64,000 nucleotides of DNA from Metellina segmentata (GCA_947359465.1 OX375874.1:90833672-90897671), one strand, 5' to 3'; counted from the stretch's first letter, positions 35,662 to 49,700 are shown. Notes: generated by a model from the sequence alone, not told the origin. Made by a program: numbers and translations.

Positions 35662-35847
35662 CGTCTTTTGTATACGCATCACAAGTATTACGAAATTTGC
35701 AATGTGTTGGAGAGGAGCATGTTCTCCATCAACGTGAGTTTACGAACGTGGTCAAGAACAAAATAAATGAAACCGTCCTAATATATATACTACGAAAAAA
35801 ACTACACAAAATAAGCTTTCTGTTCAATAAGTGACTATCTCAAATGA

Positions 35848-36167
35848 ATGCCGCGGTACCCCAGTTGGAAGAGTAACGAATTGCAACCGAAGGGTTGCGA
35901 GTTTGAAACTCGATCCAACCAGAGAATCCATCATGTATGTGGGACTACTGCACGTTAAAACTATCGTGGCTTCGAATGTCTTCTCAAGTTGGTGTGGTGT
36001 GGAAGTTTGGAGAGTGCGATGCCAGCTCTGATGTTGCTTCGTCATCTGACCGTGGTTCAAATTTACGAGGTATTGTCCTCGGATATTTCTCTTAAGGGAC
36101 TGATCCCGGACCGTCGTCAATAACCCGTTGTGTTGCTCTAGTACGATGCTAACCAAAAATTACCAAT
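35848..36167 (+). mobile_element. Full-length SINE, variant head
   Basis: The head differs from the reference (CCCAGTTGGAAGAGTAACGA, B-box-like GTTTGAAACTCG), but the body from GTGGCTTCGAATGTC to GTACGATGCTAACCAAAAAT matches. It belongs to a sub-family shared with the fragment at 36251 and the copy at 36838. Confidence 0.8.
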
Positions 36168-36174
36168 TATTTAT

Positions 36175-36343
36175 CTTACGGATCGATTCCGGACCGTCTG
36201 CAATACTCGCTGTGTTGCTCCAGCAGATTTATTCAACTACCTCCTGAAAAATGATGGTCATGGTAACTCCGTTGGAAGAGTAAGCGGATTGGGATCCGGA
36301 GGGTTACGAGTTTCAAACTCGTAACTCTCTGGTAAAAACCAAT
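36175..36343 (+). mobile_element. SINE tail piece and SINE head piece
   Basis: 36175-36240 is a 3' piece (GGATCGATTCCGGACCGTCT). 36251-36343 is a variant head (CTCCGTTGGAAGAGTAAGCG, GTTTCAAACTCG) cut off exactly where the next full SINE begins. Confidence 0.65.
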
Positions 36344-36668
36344 GCCGACCAACCGGTATAGTGGTTAAGGTGTTAGCCTCTAGATCGGAAGGTTCCTGGT
36401 TCGAATCCGGGTCCGGGCATGGATATTTGTAAACGTATGGTGTAGAGGCGGCTGGTGCACCTTAAATCTGTCGTGGCCGAAAGTCCTCACGTTGGGTTGG
36501 CGTGGAAGTTTGGAGAGTGGGGTGCCAGCTCAGGTGTTGCTTCGTCATCTGACCGTGGTTCAAAATTACGAGGTGTTGTCCTCGGATCTTTCCCTTAAGG
36601 GACTGATCCCGGACCGTCGTCAATAGCCCGTTGTGTTGCTCTAGTACGACGTTAACAAAAAATTACCA
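36344..36668 (+). mobile_element. Full-length SINE nested into an older copy
   Basis: Almost identical to the copy at 12672: same head (GCCGACCAACCGGTATAGTG), same B box GGTTCGAATCC, same body, ending GACGTTAACAAAAAATTACC. Near-identity over about 320 bp implies a recent burst. Confidence 0.92.
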
Positions 36669-36837
36669 ATTACCCACATCGCTACCAATACACCTTTATG
36701 TTGCGACAACCATTCAAATTCACTTACCAACCTCAGCCCCATTGCGTTTACATAAATTCAACTACCTACTTACCTAATTTGCTTAAGATTTGTTAAATCA
36801 TGCTTATAATGTTTACATTTTTTTTGCTGCAGAAATT

Positions 36838-37290
36838 TACCAGATTGCTTGTCGTATTGGAAGATTAATTGATTAGCAACCAGAAGGTTGGGAGTTCAAA
36901 TCCAACCAAAGACCGCCGGGTATAAAGAGGTTAGTACACGTCAAATATGTCGTGGCCTTAAATGTCCTCACATTAGGTTGGTTTGGAGAGGGGTGTTATC
37001 TCGTCATCTGACCCTGATTCAAAATTACGTAGGCTTGTCCTTGAATCTTTTCTTTGGGAGATTGATCCCGGAAATTAAAAATACCATATCATACCACACC
37101 TTTACCAGCGCGAATAGGTCGTTGCGCTGTTACAGCATGACATTATTTATATATCTATCTACCTACTTCACTAGATTGCAAGAATTCGATGTGAATTTCT
37201 TAAAAAATAAGTGTTCTTTCATATAAGTTGTAAGTCGTCAATGCCCATTGTGTATGACGTTAATTAAAAATTATTATTACCGTTACCATA
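36838..37290 (+). mobile_element. Diverged SINE with internal insertion
   Basis: Variant head (GTCGTATTGGAAGATTAATT, GGGAGTTCAAATCC), body to GGGAGATTGATCCCGG at about 37072, then roughly 150 bp of other sequence, then a tail-like GTCGTCAATGCCCATTGTGT and GACGTTAATTAAAAATTATT. Confidence 0.65.
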
Positions 37291-37612
37291 AAAGTTATGA
37301 AACAGATATCTTATATTGATCAATTGAAAAGAAATCTTTCATTCCAAAGAATCCAATATCGTATTAGGTGGTTTAATCTTCTGCCCATAGTGGCGCTGTA
37401 GTCAAGTGCCAACTAGTGCTTTGTTTCGGAATTCCCATTTCGTCTGCTAAATTCGTATTCATGAATCTAATATGATCCCATCTGAAATTTCTTCCATTGT
37501 GTAAAACGAGGTATTTTGTGTCACTTGACTTCCCTTTTCAACCATGTGAGAGCTCATGAATTGCATTTCAAGTGGCGTACTAGACCTTGAGTTCCGGTTA
37601 TTTGTTTATTAT

Positions 37613-37707
37613 GTCACGTGTTGTTTTATCATGTGATGAAGCTGGAGAGCATGAAATTCAAGCGCGTATAATACACTTTGAATTGTATTCAACAGGTGGT
37701 TCAGTTT
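37613..37707 (+). promoter_or_regulatory. Candidate Rab32 promoter with MITF/TFE-type E-boxes
   Basis: GTCACGTG (37613-37620) is the core of a CLEAR-type E-box and TCATGTGA (37629-37636) is an M-box-like E-box, 9 bp apart. Downstream are a TATA-like TATAATA (37667-37673) and an arthropod-type initiator TCAGTT (37701-37706) 34-39 bp before the ATG. In vertebrates Rab32/Rab38 are MITF-family targets; that the same holds here is inference. Confidence 0.45.
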
Positions 37708-37739
37708 GCTAGTCCCATAATTACTGCATTTTCAATTTG

Positions 37740-40700
37740 ATGGCAAATTCGGTATGTTTGCGTTTTCTAATGTTTTGGCGAGATACGCTGTTTGATAGAA
37801 TTTTTAAAAAGAAGTGTCACAATTTTCTGTCATATTTGTTATGTTTAAGAGATTTTATTTAGTTTTATTAGTTAATTGATGAAATAAAATTTTTGAAAAA
37901 CCTTTGTTTTCGGTTATACATTTGCTGTCATACGGCAAAGTTGAAATTGCTTCAGATAAATTAAAAAAAAAATTACAGTTTAAATGAAGGTTTCTTCAGA
38001 TTCCCTATAAAATCTTTGTTTTTTCAGAAAATAGTACCTATATATATGCTACTTCAACTTGGAAAAATCCATATAGGTTAGGACAAAGAAATATGCAAAT
38101 TATAAAAAAAAAATATGTGACCTGCATGGTACATACAATGTAAATTATTTTGTTTTTGCTCTTTCTATGAAAGTTTGTAGGAGTGCCTCTAAAAATGCAC
38201 TGAATTTGCAATGGCTAAATCTCCTTTCAATTTAACCGAAAGTTGATCACTATTTATGAAGCATTGATTTGTAAAGCATTTATAATGTTATTAATATATT
38301 TATTTCCTTTCTTATATTTAGGTTTCATCCCCTAACAAACATGAGCATCTGTATAAGATTCTGGTTATAGGAGAATTGGGTACTGGAAAAACCAGCATAA
38401 TAAAAAGATATGTTCATCAATTCTTTTCTCAAAACTACAGAGCCACTGTATCCTTTGTTTCATATTGTTAAAGCAGTTTGATATACAACTTGTGTGGTTT
38501 TGTATCATTTATTCAATTATTCATCTTTCTCCTACTGTATTATTAATTCTACCGATATTTTATGCTATTCTAAACCTTTAACTTCCAAAAGATTGGTGTT
38601 GACTTTGCTTTAAAGGTTTTAAATTGGGATGCAAATACTCTAATACGTCTCCAATTATGGGATATTGCTGGTAAGTATTTGTGTCATAAAGTTAATTGAC
38701 AATTATTTATCATAAAGGGTTTTAAAAAATCATAAAAATGGAATTTATTTCATTTAAATCAGTTTGGAAAATTTTTAAATCATAATTTTATTATTTAAAT
38801 TAATTCCTTGACTATACAACTTTAAATTTGTTGAACATGAGCCATGCAAGTCACAGTGTTGTTTCCAGATAGTTTTGATTTATGTTAAACATTAATATTT
38901 ATGATGTTAATGAATAATGTATTAAGAAATATAGCTGGGTAAATTTTTGAAAGATTTAAACATGATATAGGAGTTATAGGACCAAGCAAACTTAATCACA
39001 TGAGTAAATATAGAACAGCACAACAAATGCCATCCATACAAAAGGTTCTCGAGTGGTTTAGATTGTTTAAATTTTAATCGATAACTTAGCTTGAAATTTT
39101 TTTAGACCTAGATAATAAGTTTAGGGATCCCATTAACACCATATAACAATTTTTGTACTTTTAAATCAAAAATCGTACACATTTCAGAATATTTTTCCAT
39201 TATACATGTTTTATATATGAATAAAATGTATAGAATTTCTATAGTTATTTAAATATAAATTGGTTAAAGACTTGTCTTTGAGAAAAAAATTATGTCACCA
39301 ATGGTTGGTTTTGGATTTTATGGTGCTAGGACCGTACTTGGCCAAGCTATGGCTAACACAAGACAATGTGAAAAGAAAAGGGGGAAAAGAGGTTTTGGCA
39401 TTTTATGGCACAAGTACCCTATTTGGTCGCAAGGCACAAGTACCCGAAGCACGGCACTAGAGTGCCTCAGGTTATAATGGGGCTCGTACACACCTAAAGA
39501 AGATGTCTCTGAGGGTTATTGCCCATAGAAAAAATAAAATAAAAGGGACTTGCAAGAAAAGTCATGAAACATTATCTACTTATTAATATTTAGCTTGCGA
39601 GAATATTTAAATATATATCTAGGTATAAATTAGAAAAATTAATTAATCATTAATTCTTGATTGTCCTATGTGTATATTGCACGCTGATGGGCATATTTAT
39701 GATAAGCTTGTATAAAAATTTGAACTTTAATGTATATTCCTTGGAATATTTTTTAAGCATTAATGTTCCATACAGTGGAACAATCTGGCATTTAAAGCAG
39801 TTGCTAGTTTTCTAACTTGAAGCAATGGAATGAGTTCCAGAAAACTTTTGGTAAAATTGGAACTGAAAAATAAATAAAAATAGGAAAGATTCATAAATCC
39901 ATGAAAGATTTTCTTTCCCGATAATTATTAAGTTTTTGTTATACAGTGGTAGAGAATATAAAAAGCAGTATTGAATTCCTCTATTTGTAAAATACCTTGG
40001 AATAGTTGCTGATTTCTGAACTTTTCTCATGTTTTCTAGAGTTTAATGTTATACATTACATGTGTGATTGATATCTTATGCAATGGTAAAATACAAACTA
40101 ATTATACAGAAATAATAAGTCTGTCATTGGAAAGTTTGTAATTAAATTTGATTTGCTTTCTAAAATCTAATAATAATTGTTTAAACCAATCTTGTATAGT
40201 GCACGGAACAATCTTATAGTTTTAAGCTTTATTTCAAATTCAGATAAAAAGTTATGGTAATGTTCCAAATTTTATTTCTGCAAATTCCTACAATACATGA
40301 AAATGTTCATGGGGATATATTTACCTTATTTATCACTTTTTTATCATACCTTCTTGATGTGATGAAGTGCTATTTCTATAGGATGTGCTAGTGGAAAAAA
40401 CTTGTTATATTAGAGAAGTTTAAATTTCTAATCAAATTCAAAATTTGGAAAATTCTTATGTAATACTACAAACATCTAATTTTTAGTTTGTTAATTAGAT
40501 AATCACTCTTCCTTATTTACTTGTCAAATACCTTAATATGTAGAGTTATTTATTTTCAAATTGTTTCGTTGAATAATACTTTTACCCTTCATTATATCAG
40601 GGATGTCACCTCATTAGGTTTGCCCACTGCACTTACAACCTGTGAGCTGTGGACAGGGTAGCTTTAATTCCTGTAACTTACCCTGGGTGTTTTTTCTATA

Positions 40701-43700
40701 CTCATAAAAAGTTTATATATATGCATGGAGATTCCTTGACATTGTTTTGTGTTTAGTGCAGCTTAGTCAAATAGGATTTGTGCACTATGAAACCTAACCA
40801 ATATTTATTATATCATGCCTTGATCTAACAAGCTTCAGTTGTATTGCTCTTTTTTACTTGACTCCAAAATTTTCAGTCTGTGGAAGCATGAGTCATATGC
40901 TTCAAGCAGTTATCTTCACCTTTTTTCATGGCTCCTACTCATTAATTCCCCTCAGGAAGTATCCCCACCAACAGCACCAAGTTTTTTTGCTAAGGATGAG
41001 ATTCATTTAGTTGACTGGCTTGAAGAGTAATGCTAGGAGCCAAAATTAAATTAAGCTTGTATAATGAAGCTCTCATATGTATGTGAAATGTTCTTTGAGA
41101 CATCATACCTTGCTCTTTCATTTAGCTATCCTGCATTTCATTCAGCACCCTTTTAGAAAAGAATGTAGTATCTTTTTACACTGCAGAGAAGTCATTTCCT
41201 GTTTGAATACAAAACATCTGATCTTTTCTCTTACTATCTTATAGTCTTAAAAGCACTTGATAAAAATAAATTTTTAATTTGAATTGGTGAATTTTTATTA
41301 TTAAATATAAATATTTGTACAAGGTGATATATCTATTTGTTTTAGATATCTTATCTTTTTATCTGCAATGATATATCTATTATCTGGTTTCATAACTAGA
41401 TTATAGGGATCCAGGATGTAGTTATACTGAATTAAATAGTATGCAAAAGTCCTTTTAAAATTGACAAGTTGCATTTTGGAATTCTTTCTGGAAAGTTTCC
41501 TGATTCTGTTCTTGAGTGATCTACAAAGTTGCATATGTAGAAAGAAATGCTTCTTGAATCCATGAGTTCAAAAATTCATCTTATTTTAGGTTATGAGGTG
41601 TACAGTTATTGTATTTGTTATTCTTGTGCCATGTCTTGATTGTTTTAGGGCAGGGCCTTGAGTTATTCATACAACACTTATCTTTTAATGTACTTGAGAT
41701 AGTTTGGCATTATGGTTTCTCTGATCTTGCTGTATATGGGTCATTCTTGTGAAATAGGAAAAATTGGCTGCTTAAAATTTTTTCAATACAAGGTTTTTAA
41801 AACTTCATTTTTTTGGCCTAGTAATTTTCTTCCATGATCATTAAGTAAAATAAAAAAACCAGCAATCTAAATTATCAACATTTTGTTAAGAAAATAAATA
41901 TTTCAAAATATTGGAAGGCAGGATAAGGAATTGGAAGGCAATAACGAACTTGCCAGGACAATGATGAAAATAAAAAAAGGTATAAATTTCTTGTTGGAAC
42001 ATATCATATGACCATGTATTTTTAATTCAGCTGACTAAGTACATAAATAACATTCACTAGGAACATGACACTTCATAAAATTATGGATTCACGAATATTT
42101 AAGTATTATTAGAAAGTAGGAACATTGTGGATAGTTATTACTGCAACTTTTATGCTTTTCAACAGATTACGTGTTTTGCTGCGTGGTGTTAAATTCCTGC
42201 AATCAATTCTCGGCTATTTTTGATCTGTAGTATTTTTTTGTATTTTTCCATTTGCCTTGTACATTTTTAAAATTTTTCTTTCAGTTTCTTTATATGAATA
42301 TAGGCCAGTGCTCTATCTATTCTAACTTTTTCATTAACTTTTTTTCTTAACATTATCATCTCTTGTTGTGTCTGGGTTTGAAGGACCTGAAAGTGGAATG
42401 TCTATATCACTTTCACTTGGTTTGGGTAGCCAATTCTATCGGATGACAATTTCTTGTTCAAGCGATAGTTTTGAATTTTCTTTCCACTTTTAATAATTCC
42501 CCTTTTCTGACTCGAACTCATTTTAGCTATAGGCTTTACCACTCCTTTCTTCTTTTGGTTAACATATATTTCACATGCCTCTTCAATTTCTCTTGTAGCA
42601 AACATTTAGGATCTTTTTTAAAACACTCCTGATGACGTTTCTCAGCTAACCTTTTCTTTAACAACCTTTCCTCATTTGTTTGTTTCTTTTTACCACTCAT
42701 ATCTGCCCATATATTGTTTACAACCTATAAAAAAGAGCATCCAATATAAAGGATATTTAGTAGTATCTAGACATTTTTAAGTGCAGTGACAAAAACATTA
42801 TGTTTTAAATAAAAGAAACAAATAAGTTTCAAAATTTCAAGCCCATTATAAGGCATTTTATTATTAAAAAAATTACAATGGATAATAAATAATCCAAAGT
42901 TAATAGTTAAAAATATATCTGTCTTCAGTTAAAATTTTAAATATTTATAAAATACTGAACATAAAACATCATTTTCCTGTCTTGACATCATTGACTTGGT
43001 ATGTTAAAGGTAGGACAATGTTTGCCATGATAATGATGAAATATGCTTGTTCAGGGCTTAATGGATGAACCCTTAAAGATTTCAGTTTGATTTTCACACA
43101 CATTTAAGAAATATCTTTTATACACTTGATTATAAAAAAAAATATATATATATATATACTACTTACCTTTGATTTTTATCAAAGCCTGGAAAATGATCTT
43201 CAATATACATGAACCTTAAACTCTGAACTTGTATGTGCTGACCAAAAAAAAAAGTTCACAACTTTTCAAAATGGCAGTTATTTTTTAAATAACCTCAACC
43301 CCAGATTACTTGAAAAGTATTCTTATAACTCAGTGCTGTCATCTATTAATTACCCACATAATGATATCCGAGATGCCAGGAAAATGATGATATTACTAGA
43401 GACAATAGTTATTGAAGTTACTTTTGAAAATTTTTGCAATATTATTTCCATTATTGTAACTAATAACCTTTCAAAATGTATAATGAAACAGAATAAATTA
43501 TTTACAAGAATATATAAATAAATATAAAAACCCTAATGAATGAAGAAATTATAAAATTTCACGCAGGGACATGCCAGGACAATGATATTTGATATTTAAA
43601 TTTTTTTTTTAATATATAAAATAAAAAAAATATATTATTAATTTTCTAATTTTGTAGATTGTAAAAGTGATCCTAAACTATTCTTGAGAGTAGAAAAAAT

Positions 43701-46700
43701 CTCCAATGATAGAATTCTATAAATTTTGAAGGGACGTGAATTTTGCCTATTTTGCAAGAATATACAACAATATTTTAGTCCACTTTACATCATTAAATGT
43801 ACAATATCGCTTCCTATGTAAAATAGTAGAAAGATTTCATAATTATTTTTGTATTTATCTTATTCCTTAATGCTCATTCATCTTTTTACAGGCCAGGAAA
43901 GATTTGGAAACCTGACACATGTATATTATAAAGAAGCAGTTGGTGCTTTCATTGTTTTTGATGCCAACAGATCTGCCACCTTTGATGCTGTTATGAGGTG
44001 GAAATCAGATTTAGATACAAAAGTCAGCTTACCAGATGGAAGCAAAATTCCCTGTGTTCTCTTAGCTAATAAGGTAGATTTATTTAACATATTTTATTTT
44101 TAGTCAATGATAAAACTCTTTAGGAAAATAATAGAATGTACTATTAAGAGTACAAATATATGTATTAAAATACCTATTACTGGGTCATTCCACGCAAAAT
44201 GAGCAAATCGGCTGTGGCTGACACATCACCAATTTTAATGAAAATTAGCTATTAAATAGATTACATATAGAAAGGAGGAACTGCCAAATATAAGGTGTCC
44301 AAAATGTATATTTTATTTTTTATTGAATTTTAAAGTTCAAGGACACGCAAATATAGATTTTTTAGCATTAAAAGAAGCCTGTTTCAGACCCTATATTTCA
44401 AAAGGTTGTTGACACAAATTATAAATTTTTTTATTATTACATTCTACCTAAAAGTTCTTTTAGGAAATGTCAGAATATAGTTTAATACTCGGCACTTCTC
44501 GTTTTGAGGGAACGGCGAAAATAGAGATTTCTCCATTATGATACAAATTTCAAATTGCTCTAGTTCCTCTAAAAATGGAAAGACAATATCAAAAATTATT
44601 CTTAACAAATCTAAAAGTTTGGTATAACTTAGTGCTTGTGTTTCTATTCCTTAGTAAAGAAAAAAATAACAAAAAAGAAAAATAATTGAAAACCAATTTT
44701 TCTATTTTTTAAATATAAGTTTTAAATACAATTTTTTTAAATAAAAGTTTTATTGTGAAGGACAACTCTGGAAAACTCAAAAATTTTCAGTATTATGTGT
44801 CAAGATGTATATTATCTGTCTTGAAATTTTCATCATTGTGATTTGTTTGTTTTCGTCCCAGGAACATTTTTAACTAGATGGAAATTATTGCTTTTTTTTA
44901 TGGCATGATGAATCAAAACAGGCTGAAACACCTTAGTTAGCCATGCATTTCCGCAATTGAAAGAGATGCTGTTACATTCAAGGACAAATAATAAAATAAA
45001 TAAACTATCAAATTAATTATGGTTATAAATGTGCCTTGTTTATTATACTGATAATGTTTAACTGAACCGAAAGCTTTCGAACGCCAGCCAATGTTCTATA
45101 GCAATCCAGAAGTGTTCCATCAGTGACCACAGCCATTACGGGAATGCGTAACCAATTTTGTTTCCGCTTTGATTTTGGGCTAAGGAATGGTTTTCCAGCG
45201 AGACGATAAAATTTTAATTATAGTCACAGTTCTTTTTTCTATCTCCTAGACTGTTCAAGGTACAGCAAAAATTGCAACGGATTTGAAATCTGCGGAATAT
45301 TTCAGTTTAGATTGATACCTAAAAATATGATTTTTTAAAATAAATAATTTTTAAATTGAATATATCTTCAACGGATTTGAAATTTGCGGAAAATTTTGCA
45401 CCAGATTAATATTTTACATCATGGGCACGCGCGGGTAACGCCGGGCTAGGCACGCAGTGGCTAGTATATAGAGGGTGACTTGTAAAGTCCTTTTAAGCCC
45501 TTTAATTTTGAAATCCCATCTCGTAGAGTCAAGGTAGTAATGTGTACCTACAGTAAAGTGACCATGCTGAATTTATTGAGACGGCTTACAGCGCCCCTAG
45601 CGGTGAAATAAAGAAATTTAAAAATAACTCGTAAACTAAAGGAGATTGGCCAAAAATTTTAATTAGTACAATGTATGCAATATTATAATAAAGGCACAGA
45701 AAATTTTTTTTCATTTAGTTATCTGTAATACTGGTGGAGATATTCTCTATTGAAATTTGAACTTTTCCATGCCTTGAAAAAGGGGCTGTCCTGAAATCGA
45801 AAAACGTGCTTGCCAGTGTTATCATTCAGTTTTTCTGAGTTAAACAACGACAAATTTAAATTTAAACAACAAAGAAAGTAAAAAAAAAAAATCTGAAAAA
45901 AGTACTCTTGAAAATTAAAAAAAACTGACTATCCTAAATCAAAATTTTTGCGCAACAACTAAAATACATGATTAAAAACCTCTCTGCTATACAACCACGA
46001 ATGAAGATTTACTATTTGATCATTTTATCCTGATAAACTTTTGAGTGAAATGCGAATATGTCAGAAACAAATGCGCGTTATTCAATGTGGCACATTGGAA
46101 AAGTACAAGACACAGTTGAGCAACAGCAAGAAATTTATTGCTAAACAAAACCATGGCGAGTGTGTTCAAAAAGGTCACCATCGATTACAATACATATTTG
46201 TATTCGATCAAGCACACTGGCATACGCATTCCTTATCATCAGTGGTGTGACAGTAGCTCAGCTATCGATGATACGCTGCCGCAGATCCAGCAAACTTGTC
46301 AACGGAGTTTCATACACCTGATCATTGATGTAACCCCAGAGGAAGAAATCGAGTGGGGTTGTAAGATCTGGTGATCGTGGAGACCATTCAACACAGCCAT
46401 CATAACCGATTGACTGTTGGCCAAATCTGTTCCACGGTCAGGTGGCACAATAACGCTTGAGATGGCACCACAATCTCCGCAGTACCACACAACACCAACG
46501 CGAGGACTTACGAGGCCACGACGGATTTTGCATGCACCAAGCCCCTTTTTTACCCATAGGACGAGGATCGAACTCACAACCAACAGGTTGGCAGTCCGTC
46601 ACTTTACCAATCGGGCTACCACGACCCCCAAAATTTATCAGGATAAAATTGTTAAATAGTAAATCTTTGTTCTGGTTTCATGGTCCAGAGGTTTTCATTT

Positions 46701-49700
46701 GTGTATTTTAGTTGTTGCACGAAAATTTTGATTTCGGATCGCCAGTTTTTTTAATTTCCGGAGTAGCTACGTTTTTCAGATGTTTTTTTTTCTTTGTTTG
46801 AACTTAAATTTGTTGTTGCTTAACTCAGAAAAACTGAATGATAACACCAGAAAACACATTTTTTAATTTCAGGATGGCTCCTTTTTCAAGGTATGGAAAA
46901 GTTCAAATTTCAATCGTGAATATCTCTGCCAGTTTTACAGATAACTTCATGAAATTTTTTTCTGTGTATTTATTATTATATTGCATACATTTTTGTAATT
47001 GAACTTTTTGGCCAATCTTCTTTAGTTTCAAGGTTTTTTTTGTATTTCCTTAATTTATCGCTAGGGGTGCAGTAAGCTGTGTCAATAAATTCAGCATAGT
47101 CACTTTAATGTAGGTACGCATTACTACTTTGACTATGAGACGCGGTTTCAAAATTAAAGGGCTTAAAATGACTTTACAGGTCACCCTGTATATATAATGA
47201 CATATAATGAGGTAACAGATAATTGCGTCGAATAATAGCTTTACGGTGATGAGGAAGAGGAAATTACCAACGATGTAATAATTCACATGATTACGTTCTT
47301 AACATAAAGTTTTATTTTTGAAAAGCTTGTGAGACAGCGCTGCAAGAAAGAGAGTTTATGCTAAAAAACAAGCAACTTTAGATTCATTTTTTAAACATTA
47401 AATCAAGTAATTGTGAAGTTATTTAGAATTCATATGTATAATTTACAAATCTGTGTGTTCGTTATTTTTCCCCTATTTGATCTTTATTTTTTAGTTTCAT
47501 ACTATATAAAACTGAACATTTCACTTCAATTTTATTATGTAGTCCGCATAATCCGAGTTGGTATTGATCCTGATCAATTCGGATTAGCGGTACTCGACTA
47601 GTGTAGAATTGTATGTGCTGAATTTCTTCTATTAATCATGTTAACTAAATATTTACAAAAGGCAAATTTCAAGAAACAACAATAGCTTTGACTAGCCTAA
47701 ATGTACTAAAGAAAGCCTAGGTGACATTTTCCAACATTAAAAGTTTTTATGTATAAAATATTTTCCCACACTACTACATAAACTTTTACATGCTAGCAAA
47801 ACAATGGTTCTCAACCATGAAATACATTTTTAAATGGAAGTCTAGAATTTATCTTAACACATGCGTCCTTAATTTAGACAACTTTTTTTTTTATATATTT
47901 TACTAAAGCAGTTCAATGGCATTAAAAAAAATTTATTGAATTTTTAATCGCCTCCCTTGGCTAGCTCACTTTTTAGGTTTATTTACATACTAGCCCATCG
48001 TTGCCCGTGAAACCAACACCACGGGCAACGGCGTGATGTAAGGTAATAATCTGGTGTAAAATTTTCCGCAGATTTCAAATCTGTTGAAGATATATTCAAT
48101 TAAAAAATTATTTATTTAAAGAAAGTCATATATTTAGGTATCAATCTAAAGTGATATTTTCTGCAGATTTTAAAATCCTTTGAAATTTTTACTCTATCTT
48201 GAATGGTCTAGGAAATAGAAAAAAGAACTAAGTGACTCCAGTTAAAAGATTTATCGTCTGGCTGGAAAATCATTCCTCCGCGCAAAATCAAAGCGGAAAC
48301 AAACAAACAAAAACAAAAAATATATCAGAGTTCCCCTCGATGAAAAAAACTTTGCATGGTTCCAAAGGCCGACGACAAGGTCATGTGAGTAGCAAAAGCT
48401 AGATTTGGGTATTTCTTCTTCTTCTGGAAGAAACGCACTGAAGAACCAGATAGAGAATAAAACTATTAAATTCATTTAAAAATCTTCTAGATTAAATTTT
48501 TAAATTCGCCGCAACCCAAAAATTGAAAACAATTCAGACTACATGTGTGCCAAATCTCATTGTTGTAAGTACCATAGAATCGTCAGGATTTTACGGCCGT
48601 GAAACAGACGGACAAACAAACACTTCCTTTTATAATAGTAGAGAAGAAGAATTAAGCAATTATGACATAAGGTATTAAGCAAATGGGTTAGATGCATCTC
48701 ATATCTTGTGGCGAAATGCTGAGAAAGCGAGACAAAGGTTTTTAGCCTGCACTCGAGAAAGCGGGAAAACAAAGTGGCTCCAAATCTCTGCAAACTATTA
48801 AAAGCCTTGTGGTGCTATCTCTTGGTAAGATAATGAGATGAAATCTATGACTCACAAATTTTGATTCTTTTTCAAAGTTCTTTGGTATGAGTGTGTAAGA
48901 GTTATTCTTTTTAGTGTGATCTTCAACCAGATGGTCTTATTGCAAATCCAGCTTCCATGGATGAGTTTTGCAAGGAGAAGGGCTTTTCGGGTTGGTTCCT
49001 GACATCAGCAAAGGACAACATTAATGTAGAGGAGGCAGCTCGGTTCTTAGTCAGAAAAGTAAGTTCTGAGTATTTCAGGATGTTAATTTCCAAGTGCGAT
49101 TTGGAGCACACCTTTCGGGACAGCTTTAAAGTATTTTGCAGTTGATTCAGGAATTTCAACACAAGAATACTACTGGTATTAAATGCTTTACACTATAATA
49201 TGTGCACCATCTCATGAATTTATACAATCATCTCTAATATGAGCAGCCAACTTCACATCTTGATAGTTTTAAATAATCCATTATGCATTTCCAATAATTG
49301 GTAACTTTTCAAATTTTGAAAACATGAAGATTGAAATTCGTAATTTTAAAAATAATAATAATCAGAAAAGTATTAGGAGGAAATTATGGACAGTTAATGT
49401 TTGATTATAACATATTGCTGGAAAAAAACGAGGATTTAATTCACAGTGAAATATTAATGCCCTTTTTTTAAGGTGGTATTTGCTTTAAAATGTTGCAAAA
49501 GGTCTATTTTTTTCATAATTTTTGAACAAATCATAGATTACATTTCTGAAAATCATCCAACTGTTTTCATCAAAATGTATGATTTAGTGCAAATTTTTTT
49601 TTAAAGGTGTTTTTAGAGCAAGAAAATTTTGCAGCTTTATTGGTCGCTGACACCCCTGATAATTGTATACACTTGCATATTTTGGAATATTTGCTTTTTT

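Larger units (their letters stand above)
45471..47188. mobile_element. 1.7 kb foldback transposon with ~560 bp arms, in Rab32 intron 4
   Basis: Flanked by TA at 45469-45470 and 47189-47190. The left arm 45471-46043 and the right arm 46628-47188 (reverse complement) are about 85% alike by eye, starting GAGGGTGACTTGTAAAGTCC and CAGGGTGACCTGTAAAGTCA and ending at TTTATCCTGATAAA. The spacer carries a transposase remnant and a SINE. TA targets and the transposase suggest Tc1/mariner-type mobilisation. The element sits a few bases past the Helitron end at 45464. Confidence 0.85.

Noticed and set aside
43849..44103. 84-codon frame starting MYLSYSLMLIHLF
   Set aside because: The first residues are intron read-through. 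The real exon starts at 43892 after the acceptor and ends at 44073.
44181..44960. DNA transposon starting GGGTCATTCCACGCAAAATG
   Set aside because: The left end looks like a known style of transposon terminus, but no matching right end was found.
48923..49162. Minus-strand frame opposite Rab32 exon 5
   Set aside because: Antisense shadow of a conserved coding exon.
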